Source: CAYYGL01 sp964471235 (GTDB lineage Bacteria > Calditrichota > Calditrichia > RBG-13-44-9 > J075). From it: 11,275 nt of DNA. This document shows positions 1 to 6,476 of the stretch, piece by piece. The stretch's first letter is position 1. Every line of letters starts with the position of its first letter. Location: positions 1 to 11,275 of the forward strand of contig CAYYGL010000159.1 in the NCBI GenBank assembly GCA_964471235.1, read 5' to 3'. Both the position numbers and the translations under genes were made by a program. A model generated the notes under the pieces. The model saw only the letters and a list, made by a program, of their open reading frames with translations, searched no databases and was not told where the DNA came from.

Positions 1-1
1 G

Positions 2-55
2 AACGAATGACATATAAAACATCAAATTTGCAGGTAAAGCTGAATAGTTACAAAA
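2..55 (+). repeat. 54-bp dispersed repeat, left copy
   Basis: This stretch matches the reverse complement of 11063-11116 over its whole length, with no gaps and four mismatches (50 of 54 identical). The first 21 bases are identical. It reads toward the DinB-like gene. Because it starts one base from the window edge, its true left limit cannot be judged. It may be a mobile or intergenic repeat family, or a duplicated regulatory leader; the sequence does not decide between them. Confidence 0.8.
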
Positions 56-329
56 AATCTGCGAAAATCCGGGTCATCCGCGTTCTATTTTTCTTATGTC
101 GAACGGACGTTAATATTAGGGGAAGTGACATTTCTTGCCCCCTGTTTTATCAAGTAGATAGAAGAAACACACACCCCGAATTTAAGCAACCCACTGTCGT
201 TTTTTTCCACTGGTTTACAGAATATTGCTTTCCCGTTTTCCTCCCGGTTTTCCAACATTTGTTGTATTTGAATTTTTCCCACCCCGGTCGTATATTAATC
301 GACATGAGAATCGTTACGAGGAACATGAA
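56..329. other. Non-coding spacer upstream of the DinB-like gene
   Basis: I see no credible gene here. The short open frames on both strands lack ribosome binding sites and resemble no family I know. Bases about 56-90 have the character of widespread intergenic filler (words such as TCTGCG, ATCCGGG and ATCCGCG). The right end carries a candidate promoter and the Shine-Dalgarno site of the next gene. Confidence 0.5.
268..296 (+). promoter_or_regulatory. Candidate sigma-70-type promoter of the DinB-like gene
   Basis: TTGAAT at 268-273 (four of six matches to TTGACA) and TATATT at 291-296 (five of six to TATAAT) are separated by 17 bases. The pair lies 33 bases before the chosen start codon, leaving room for a short leader with a GAGG ribosome site at 318-321. 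Judged from the sequence alone. Confidence 0.4.
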
Positions 330-800
330 ATGAGCCCGAAACTGTTGACGCAAATGTTTACCTACAATCATTATTGTTTGAAACGCAATGTGGAAGGCAT
401 CACCGCGGCGGAAAGTTTATTTCAACCCCGGCCCGGGGGAAATTGCCTCAACTGGATTGTCGGGCACATCCTTGCCACCCGAAATTATGTTTTCTTTTGT
501 TTAAAATTAGACCCGGTTTTGAGTGAGACGGAAGCGCTTCCCTATAAGCGGGGGTCAGAACCGTTGAATCCGGATAATGCCAAACCATGGGCAGAATTGC
601 TGGAAAAAATGGACCGTTCTCAGGAACAACTGATTTCCGCCTTAACAAAGCTGCCTCCGGAAGCCTTGCAAACCACCGACCCCGGGGATACGGAAACCCT
701 GGGGGAAAAATTGGTGGGGTTACATTTTCATGAAGCCTATCATATCGGTCAGACCGGGATTCTGCGCCGCCTGTTGGGTAAACCGGGAGCGATACAGTGA
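330..800 (+). CDS. DinB/YfiT-family putative metal-dependent protein
   Basis: A 156-residue protein of the DinB superfamily, small four-helix-bundle proteins that usually bind a divalent metal through three histidines. Members include thiol-S-transferases (bacillithiol or mycothiol linked) and many of unknown function. Candidate ligands are H46 in the NWIVGHILATR segment, which is typical of the family's second helix, and the H134-x3-H138 pair in HFHEAYHIGQ, the usual C-terminal motif. The length is normal. The open frame extends upstream to 225, but the ATG at 330 has GAGG eight bases before it and gives the expected family N-terminus. It stands alone, with over 450 bases of non-coding DNA after it, so context says nothing about substrate. 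The family is clear; the reaction is unknown. Confidence 0.88.
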   Translation: MSPKLLTQMFTYNHYCLKRNVEGITAAESLFQPRPGGNCLNWIVGHILATRNYVFFCLKLDPVLSETEALPYKRGSEPLNPDNAKPWAELLEKMDRSQEQLISALTKLPPEALQTTDPGDTETLGEKLVGLHFHEAYHIGQTGILRRLLGKPGAIQ

Positions 801-830
801 TTGGGGTATCGGGGAGAGAAGTTTGAAGAT

Positions 831-858
831 AAAAGGTAAAGGGTAAAAGGTAAAGGGT
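831..858 (+). repeat. Perfect 14-bp tandem duplication
   Basis: The unit AAAAGGTAAAGGGT occurs twice head to tail with no mismatch. It lies 30 bases after the DinB-like gene and is part of the word-like spacer. Confidence 0.85.
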
Positions 859-887
859 GGATAAGTAGAAGGGTTATGAGTGGCAGG

Positions 888-931
888 CACAACGTGCAGG
901 CAGAAAACAGCCGCAATGCGGTCACGTTGTG
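888..931. repeat. Inverted repeat with nested hairpin
   Basis: CACAACGTG at 888-896 pairs with CACGTTGTG at 923-931. A second short stem, CCGC/GCGG, sits inside at 911-921. There is no following T-run, so this is not a standard terminator. It may be a REP-like or decayed palindromic element. Confidence 0.5.
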
Positions 932-1253
932 GTGATCAGTTTTCAGTGGGTCAGTAATCAGTTTTCAGTAAAAAAGAACAAGACAGATTTACTCGTTATT
1001 TGTTACTCGTTACTTGCCCTGTTCTTCGTTCGGTACCGCGCAATTACATTTCAAAAGGGCACTTAATAGGGCATTTAATGGAGTAGATGGGAAGGTGGGC
1101 TGTGAAAATTCGCCATTCGAAATCCGACCTGCCCCTTTTGGGTCTTCATTACTCATCACTCGTCACGCTTTACGTTTCACGGCACCCGAAAACCTCCTAA
1201 CAGCCTAAAACGCCTACAGTCTAACAGCCTAATCAACCTGAAGGGAAGTAAGG

Positions 1254-1667
1254 ATGAAAATCGGTACTGTTTTGGAAACCTGCCTTTACGGAAGAGATCT
1301 CAACGAAATGGAACGGTTTTACCGGGATGTGCTGGGATTGGAAGTATATTCAAAGGTGGAGGGGCGTCATGTTTTTTTTCGCTGCGGCAGGAGCATGCTG
1401 TTGATTTTTAATCCGGAGAAAACCAATCAGCCGGGACAGGGGGTGCCGCCGCACGGTGCCGTCGGTGCGGGACACATTGCCTTCGGGGTGCCGGAAGCAG
1501 AGTTACCCCAATGGCAGGAACAACTGGAAGGCAATGGAGTTGAGATTGAAGTGGTTGTGGAATGGCCAGCCGGCGGGTATTCCCTTTATTTCCGGGATCC
1601 AACGGGCAACAGCGTGGAGATTACTACCCCGAAGATCTGGCGGATTCCGGAACCGGAGGTGGGTTAA
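1254..1667 (+). CDS. Glyoxalase/VOC superfamily protein
   Basis: A 137-residue protein of the vicinal oxygen chelate fold, a metalloenzyme superfamily that includes glyoxalase I, extradiol dioxygenases and fosfomycin resistance proteins. Two beta-alpha-beta-beta-beta modules are visible: the first from about residue 4 (DLNEMERFYRDVLGLEV helix and loop), the second from GHIAFGVPEAEL. Typical metal positions are H74 (GHIAF) and E122 (NSVEITTP), with YFRDPTGNSVEI as the family's C-terminal signature. The first ligand position, normally His, is occupied by E8 in LETCLYGRDL. The ATG at 1254 follows AAGGGA by eight bases. The substrate cannot be assigned. It is well separated from the genes on both sides. 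Confidence 0.88.
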   Translation: MKIGTVLETCLYGRDLNEMERFYRDVLGLEVYSKVEGRHVFFRCGRSMLLIFNPEKTNQPGQGVPPHGAVGAGHIAFGVPEAELPQWQEQLEGNGVEIEVVVEWPAGGYSLYFRDPTGNSVEITTPKIWRIPEPEVG

Positions 1668-1831
1668 CGATGAAAGAAAAAAGATGAAAGATGAAAGGTG
1701 CAAAACTTCGCCAAACGGAAATCGAAAATCATGTTACTGTGAAAGATTGGTAATGTATGATATACGATGAGCGATTTACGAGGCAACTTGACACAAAACG
1801 GATGGTGATATCCAAAAACAGTGAGGTCAAT

Positions 1832-3862
1832 ATGAGACGAACAGGCTTTGTATTCCCATTGCATTATATTATTTCCGCTCTATTGATGTTATGGTTCAGT
1901 AATTCAATTTTTGCCCAGCGGCAGGGCTTAACACCGGAACAACTGGTATCATTAAAATCAGTGATTCAAAGTGCTGTTAGTCCCGATGGCAAACGGATTG
2001 CGTATGTAGTGCGCATTCCCCGGAAATTGGATGAGAAACCGGGTTCATCATATTACGAAATCTGGCTGACGGATTTAAAAGGAACGTTTCACCGTCAGTA
2101 TACCGCCAAACCGGTCAGTGCTTATGCGGTGCAATGGTCCCCGGATGGTAAGTATCTGAGCTTCCTGTCCCGCCAAACCGAATTTGACTCCCATACCCAG
2201 GTGTATATTGTACCGGTTGACGGCGGCGTCGCCCGTCCGCTCACCCGGCATGAAACTTCGGTACGCTTCTATCGCTGGTCACCGGATGGCAAATGGATTG
2301 CCTTTGTCGCCACGGATCCCGTTCCCAAAGTGCAAAAACAAGCGGAGAAGACCGGGAAGGATTGGATCATTTACGATGAGAACTACCGTACCCACCGCCT
2401 GTGGCTGTTTGACGTGGAGCACCAGGAGACCCACATGCTGCTGCGGGATGATCTTTCTGTGTGGGATTTGACCTGGTCGCCGGATAGCAAAACTATCGTT
2501 TTCCAGGGCAGCGAAACGCCATTGACGGATGATTCCTATATGTTCAAGAAAATATATCGGATATCCATTGAAGAGGGGATAGCGGATATACTCTGCCAGA
2601 CGGAGGGCAAGTTGGGGCACATGGCGTTTTCACCGGATGGCACTCAACTGGCATTCCTGGGAGCAACCAGTTTGAATGATCCCCTGGCGCAGAGTTTGTT
2701 TGTGGTGCCGGCAAGCGGCGGTTCTCCCCGAAATCTCACTGAAAATTTCCAGGGTTCGGCACACAGCCTGGTGTGGCTGGATAACCGTTCTATCCTGCTG
2801 CTTTCCACCGAAGGCGTGCAGAATACGCTCCGCAAAATAGATACCCGGGATGGCGATTCCAGGCTGATTTATCGCAACGGTCCGGTGATCACCTCGATTT
2901 CCCTGCATCGCAAAAGCGGTAATTTTGCGGCGGTTGCCAGTGCACCGGAACATCCTTCAGAACTGTTTTCCGGAAGGGTGAAGAAAAGGAATTTGCAACG
3001 GTTGACCGATTCCAATCCGGAACTGAAGACGGTTCAGCTCGCCCGGCAGGAGGTGATTGAGTGGGAGGGGGCAGCCGGATGGAAGATACAGGGCATTCTC
3101 ACTTATCCGCTGCATTACCGGACCGGCCGGCGTTATCCGTTAGCGCTGCAAATACATGGCGGACCGGAAGGGGTAAGTTTAAACAACTGGCGCAGTCGGG
3201 CAACCTACCCGGTGCAGGTGCTGGCAGCCAATGATTATTTTGTGCTGGAACCCAACTACCGGGGCAGCGGCGGTCGTGGGGTGGCATTTAGCAAAGCCGA
3301 CCACGACGATCTGGGGGGTAAGGAGTTTCAGGATGTTTTAGCCGGAGTAGATTACCTGATCCGGCAGGGGATGGTGAACAAGGAACAGGTGGTTACCGGG
3401 GGATGGTCTTATGGCGGTTACTTTTCTGCCTGGGCTGCCACCCGTTACAGCGAGCGTTTCAAAGCGGCGGTTGTATGTGCCGGTCTCACCAACTGGATCT
3501 CTTTTGCCGGCACCACCGATATCCCCCATGAGATGTCCCTGGTGCACTGGAATTCCTATTGGTATCAGCAGCGGGACCTGCATTGGGAACGTTCGCCATT
3601 GTATTACATCACCAATGCTCATACCCCCACGTTAATTGTACATGGGTTAAACGATCATCGGGTTCATCCCGAGCAGAGTCTGGAATTATACCAGGCGTTA
3701 AAATTGAATAAAGTGCCCGCTAAGCTGGTGATGTATCCCCGGGAGCCTCACGGGCTGCGGGAAACACCCCATAGTCTCCATTATATTCGTACGGTATTGG
3801 AATGGTTCGAGAAATATGTAAAGAAGACCGCCCAACCGGCAGCGAACAAATATGGGTACTGA
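1832..3862 (+). CDS. Secreted S9 family (prolyl oligopeptidase / acylaminoacyl-peptidase type) serine peptidase
   Basis: A 676-residue exported peptidase. Residues 1-28 form a signal peptide (RR near the start, a long hydrophobic core, probable cleavage after SIFA). A beta-propeller follows with five visible PD40 motifs of the SPDG type, at about residues 50, 103, 150, 216 and 267. The C-terminal alpha/beta hydrolase domain (about 465-676) has a complete triad: S526 in GWSYGGYF, D608 in VHGLNDHRVHP and H640 in REPHG. Proteins of this class cleave short peptides or acylated N-termini, with the propeller limiting substrate size. The exact specificity (dipeptidyl-peptidase or acylaminoacyl-peptidase) is not readable. 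The frame is open back to 1757, but the ATG at 1832 has GAGG five bases upstream and starts exactly at the signal peptide. It converges with the next gene, 80 bases between the stops. Confidence 0.93.
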   Translation: MRRTGFVFPLHYIISALLMLWFSNSIFAQRQGLTPEQLVSLKSVIQSAVSPDGKRIAYVVRIPRKLDEKPGSSYYEIWLTDLKGTFHRQYTAKPVSAYAVQWSPDGKYLSFLSRQTEFDSHTQVYIVPVDGGVARPLTRHETSVRFYRWSPDGKWIAFVATDPVPKVQKQAEKTGKDWIIYDENYRTHRLWLFDVEHQETHMLLRDDLSVWDLTWSPDSKTIVFQGSETPLTDDSYMFKKIYRISIEEGIADILCQTEGKLGHMAFSPDGTQLAFLGATSLNDPLAQSLFVVPASGGSPRNLTENFQGSAHSLVWLDNRSILLLSTEGVQNTLRKIDTRDGDSRLIYRNGPVITSISLHRKSGNFAAVASAPEHPSELFSGRVKKRNLQRLTDSNPELKTVQLARQEVIEWEGAAGWKIQGILTYPLHYRTGRRYPLALQIHGGPEGVSLNNWRSRATYPVQVLAANDYFVLEPNYRGSGGRGVAFSKADHDDLGGKEFQDVLAGVDYLIRQGMVNKEQVVTGGWSYGGYFSAWAATRYSERFKAAVVCAGLTNWISFAGTTDIPHEMSLVHWNSYWYQQRDLHWERSPLYYITNAHTPTLIVHGLNDHRVHPEQSLELYQALKLNKVPAKLVMYPREPHGLRETPHSLHYIRTVLEWFEKYVKKTAQPAANKYGY

Positions 3863-3942
3863 TGGCGATGTTAAAGAGTTCAAGGGAGCCGGAATTGGTT
3901 GGACATGAGAAGTTCTGGATGCCTGCCGGGGGATTGCCGGGC

Positions 3943-4686
3943 TTATTTTCGATTATACATATCTATCGATTTTTTCAGGTAACCTTTGCTGATTCCCCGG
4001 AAGATCGTCGTTGTTACGATGAAGCCCAAGCCCACAAATACGGCATTGTTGAAATCCACAAAAATTGTTTGGATTTGTGACTGTTTGGAGAAGGGTTCAA
4101 ATCCTCTTTTAAAATCGGATCTTAGTAAGCCGTAGATGAGGGTTGCCCCGCCTGCCACCAGGGTGATGTTGCTCCATCGTCTGAATTTCCTGTATTTTTT
4201 CAAAATTGCGGCACTCTCCGGATTTTGTAGCAAAATTCCGGAAAGATTCGGGTAACTGACTTTGCCAATTGAAGAGTCCTGCAACATAAAATAATCGTAC
4301 GTTTTTTTTGATAACAACTCGGATTGGTCGCTGATCCGTGCGTAAATTGGGATCGGTCCCCCGTTTAACTTTTTTAGAAAGTTGTATTTAAACGTGATCC
4401 TCCCCCGGCGATGGATGACTTCCTGGTGGAGAATAAATTGCTGATATCGAATCATCAGAGAATCGAAATAGTGAAAAGTCAATTTGATGCTGTCGTTTAC
4501 CATTATCGTGGTTCCGAACCCCAATGGGCTGTCGAGTATCTTCACCGAACCGTATATCCGTTCCCCGTTTTTTTTGACCACATAACTTCGATAGCCAACA
4601 GTGGTTTGCTGGGCAAGAGTGGGAAAGGAGGCAAGTAGAAAAGATACCATCACCGTAAAAATTGCGTACAAAAGTCTGTTCTTCAA
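3943..4686 (-). CDS. Secreted or membrane-anchored protein of unknown function
   Basis: A 247-residue protein I do not recognise. From the chosen start it has a classical signal peptide (MKNRLLYAIFTVMVSFLLAS, probable cleavage after TLA at residue 25). A beta-rich middle region follows, beginning YVVKKNGERIYGSVKI, a pattern seen in Bacteroidota envelope proteins. Two hydrophobic segments near the C-terminus (about 172-188 and 213-231) may be membrane spans. The frame extends to a TTG at 4716, but the TTG at 4686 lies seven bases after a strong AGGAG and begins directly at the signal peptide, so I prefer it. It is the last gene of the - strand run and lies 94 bases after the GNAT gene, so co-transcription is possible. 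Its function is unknown. Confidence 0.72.
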   Translation of the reverse strand: MKNRLLYAIFTVMVSFLLASFPTLAQQTTVGYRSYVVKKNGERIYGSVKILDSPLGFGTTIMVNDSIKLTFHYFDSLMIRYQQFILHQEVIHRRGRITFKYNFLKKLNGGPIPIYARISDQSELLSKKTYDYFMLQDSSIGKVSYPNLSGILLQNPESAAILKKYRKFRRWSNITLVAGGATLIYGLLRSDFKRGFEPFSKQSQIQTIFVDFNNAVFVGLGFIVTTTIFRGISKGYLKKSIDMYNRK

Positions 4687-4693
4687 AGGAAGA

Positions 4694-4698
4694 CTCCT
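4694..4698 (-). promoter_or_regulatory. Shine-Dalgarno site deciding a TTG start
   Basis: AGGAG on the - strand, within AAAAGGAG, is seven bases before the TTG at 4686. No ATG start is available at a comparable distance, and the upstream TTG at 4716 has no such site. This supports a non-ATG start for the 247-residue protein. Confidence 0.7.
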
Positions 4699-4780
4699 TT
4701 TGATGAATTTAAACAATTGTTAGCGCAGATAGGGATGATCTTGCTGGGCGTTTGGATTTGCTCCCGGGAATGTGAGGCGC

Positions 4781-5197
4781 TCAGCAGCGAGATTCATCCT
4801 TGAGAATGAGGTAACGTGCGGGATGTTTCAAATCGGTAAATCCGAATTTCCGGTACAAACCATGGGCATCGTGAGTAACCAGTAACCAGAGTTTTACCTG
4901 TAATTCCGGATGTTCAACGATATGTTTCACCAACATTTTTCCCAACCCTTTTCCCCGGTGTTCTTCCATGATAAACACATCCATCAAATATGCGAAAACG
5001 ACATTATCCGTAACAACGCGGGCAAACCCCAGCATTTGTTCGTTCTTGTCATACAAGCCAAAGCACATTGAGTTGTCAATGGATTTGTTCACATCATCGT
5101 AGCTGCGCCCTTTTGCCCAGTAAGATCGGTTACACAGAAAATCGTGTATAACCCTCAGGTTCAACTTTGACTTCTCGGTGGAGATAAAATATTCCAT
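4781..5197 (-). CDS. GNAT family N-acetyltransferase
   Basis: A 138-residue GNAT-fold acetyltransferase, which would transfer an acetyl group from acetyl-CoA to an amine on an unidentified small molecule or protein. The acetyl-CoA pyrophosphate loop is visible as EEHRGKGLGKML (residues 78-89), preceded by the beta strand AYLMDVFIM. LVTHDAHGLYRKFGF (about 106-120) is the usual C-terminal region, with Y115 in the position of the common general-acid tyrosine. The N-terminal part (WAKGRSYDDVNKSIDNS) resembles the YjgM/PaiA-like short GNATs often annotated only as acetyltransferases. The ATG at 5197 has only a weak upstream ribosome site in A/T-rich DNA. It is followed by the unknown envelope protein in the same direction. 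Confidence 0.9.
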   Translation of the reverse strand: MEYFISTEKSKLNLRVIHDFLCNRSYWAKGRSYDDVNKSIDNSMCFGLYDKNEQMLGFARVVTDNVVFAYLMDVFIMEEHRGKGLGKMLVKHIVEHPELQVKLWLLVTHDAHGLYRKFGFTDLKHPARYLILKDESRC

Positions 5198-5437
5198 ATC
5201 TATTGAATTAAAATAATCCGGATTACAATTTTTATCGGTTTCGATTGATGTTCGGATTTCCCTCCTGAGAAAGGATAAGAAGATTTAGACTCGGAAACAA
5301 CCGCTTTTACCGAATGCAGTGATTTTTTCCGGTAACAGGATGGGGGGCATAATGAGAAGTATTTCTACTTTTCGAAGGGCATCTATTTGTATCGGTTTTT
5401 GACGATCCCTCTTCTTTCATTCATGCCACGTTCCGGT

Positions 5438-6322
5438 TCACTGCAAAACAACCTTCCCCAGACACGTCGCCAGAAACTCATCAAGGCATCCAGCGACCGG
5501 CGGGCGAGTAATGGACAGGCTGTTGTGTCCAGCGCCGGGAACTTCACACCAAAATTTCTCCTTAGCCGGAGAATGGTCATACATCTTCCGTGCCCGATCT
5601 ACCGGAAAAAGTACGTCTGTTTCGCCATGAATCATCAACAGGGGGGCTGATATTTTACGGATAGTCTCAACCGGCGGTTCGTATTTCTGTAAATCCTCAC
5701 CGATGCGAAGACGCACCAGCCAACGTACATACCAGGGCAGCAGATGTTTGATGCCGGGAAGGGCATCCGTTAAATTGGTTACCGTGCCTTCCAGGACGAT
5801 GCCATCTATGGGGCGTTGTTCCGCCAGGTGCAATGCGACAATAGAGCCGAGGGACCTTCCGTAAACGATGAGATGTTGTGCGCGAGGGAGCGAATCCAGC
5901 CTCAGATAATCCTCAATAATAAGGGCGTCGTCTAAAAGGTGTTGGATGGATGGGGAGCCGTCGCTGGCTCCATAGCCCCGGTAATCGATGGAAAGTACCC
6001 TGAGTTGGTATCTTTGCGCCAGCCAGAAAAGCCTCAATTGAGAAGTGCGCACCGTTTCCGCATTACCATAAAAATAGAGAAGCGAGCCCCGGGGAGTGGC
6101 CGGTTGGAGCAGCCAGCCCCGGAGAACGATTGAATCCGGGGTAACAATCTCAACGTTTCGACGAACCACGCCTTCCGGCACAATTCCCGATTTGCGAGGG
6201 AAGAAAAAGTCTCCCTCATGCAATGTTTTCGTACAACCGGATAGCAACACTCCCGTCACAAGACACATCGTCGTGATGCTCGTTGTTAACCAACGTCTGT
6301 GACATTCCGAAACTGGATGCAT
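5438..6322 (-). CDS. Lipoprotein alpha/beta hydrolase (BEM46/ABHD-like)
   Basis: A 294-residue serine hydrolase predicted to be a lipoprotein. The N-terminus has basic residues (HRR) and a hydrophobic core ending in the lipobox LLSGC, so C30 would be the lipidated residue. The hydrolase domain starts at about residue 45. It shows YFYGNAET near the oxyanion region, the nucleophile elbow GRSLGS with S157, D236 in HGETDVLFP and H266 in GAGHNS, a full catalytic triad. The family includes BEM46, ABHD12/13/17 and many bacterial esterases or thioesterases; the substrate is not readable. The frame opens at 6373, but the ATG at 6322 has GGAGA eight bases upstream and gives a proper lipoprotein signal. 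It lies 154 bases after the fusion gene in the same direction, so a shared transcript is possible but not shown. Confidence 0.88.
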   Translation of the reverse strand: MHPVSECHRRWLTTSITTMCLVTGVLLSGCTKTLHEGDFFFPRKSGIVPEGVVRRNVEIVTPDSIVLRGWLLQPATPRGSLLYFYGNAETVRTSQLRLFWLAQRYQLRVLSIDYRGYGASDGSPSIQHLLDDALIIEDYLRLDSLPRAQHLIVYGRSLGSIVALHLAEQRPIDGIVLEGTVTNLTDALPGIKHLLPWYVRWLVRLRIGEDLQKYEPPVETIRKISAPLLMIHGETDVLFPVDRARKMYDHSPAKEKFWCEVPGAGHNSLSITRPPVAGCLDEFLATCLGKVVLQ

Positions 6323-6437
6323 GGGCAATTTCTCCGTAAAATGACACCTTATTTCAGCAGGAAAAAAAAGCAAAAAACCGAGACGACTTTATTCTACCCG
6401 CTTGGAAATTCATCATCTGCTCTTTCTTCTCTGTCCA

Positions 6438-6453
6438 ACAAAATAAATTTTGT
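6438..6453. repeat. AT-rich 16-bp inverted repeat between fusion gene and hydrolase
   Basis: ACAAAAT and ATTTTGT arms of seven bases flank a two-base centre, 24 bases past the fusion gene's stop. The stem is A/T-rich and has no adjoining T-run, so it is a poor terminator. It could be a protein-binding palindrome or chance. Confidence 0.3.
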
Positions 6454-6476
6454 CGCTCCGAATCCCCCGATCACCA

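Larger units (their letters stand above)
801..1253. other. Long non-coding spacer made of short repeated words
   Basis: No gene is supported; the 64-residue open frame at 1014-1208 has no ribosome site or family resemblance. The spacer is a patchwork of locally repeated words: AAAAGGTAAAGGGT twice in tandem (831-858), ATCAGTTTTCAGT twice (935-947 and 957-969), ACTCGTTA with a 14-base period (991-1016), and CTAACAGCCTAA twice (about 1195-1232). It looks like decayed, slippage-prone DNA. Confidence 0.6.

Noticed and set aside
7..333. 108-codon + strand open frame at the left end
   Set aside because: No ribosome site, an odd composition rich in F, V and H, no family resemblance, overlap with the repeat copy and promoter region, and it runs past the better start of the DinB-like gene.
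3802..4080. 92-codon + strand frame after the S9 peptidase
   Set aside because: It overlaps the peptidase C-terminus and the convergent gene and resembles no protein family.
5307..5335. TTACCG/CGGTAA inverted repeat between GNAT and hydrolase genes
   Set aside because: A six-base stem around a 17-base loop is too weak to separate from chance, and it lacks a T-run.
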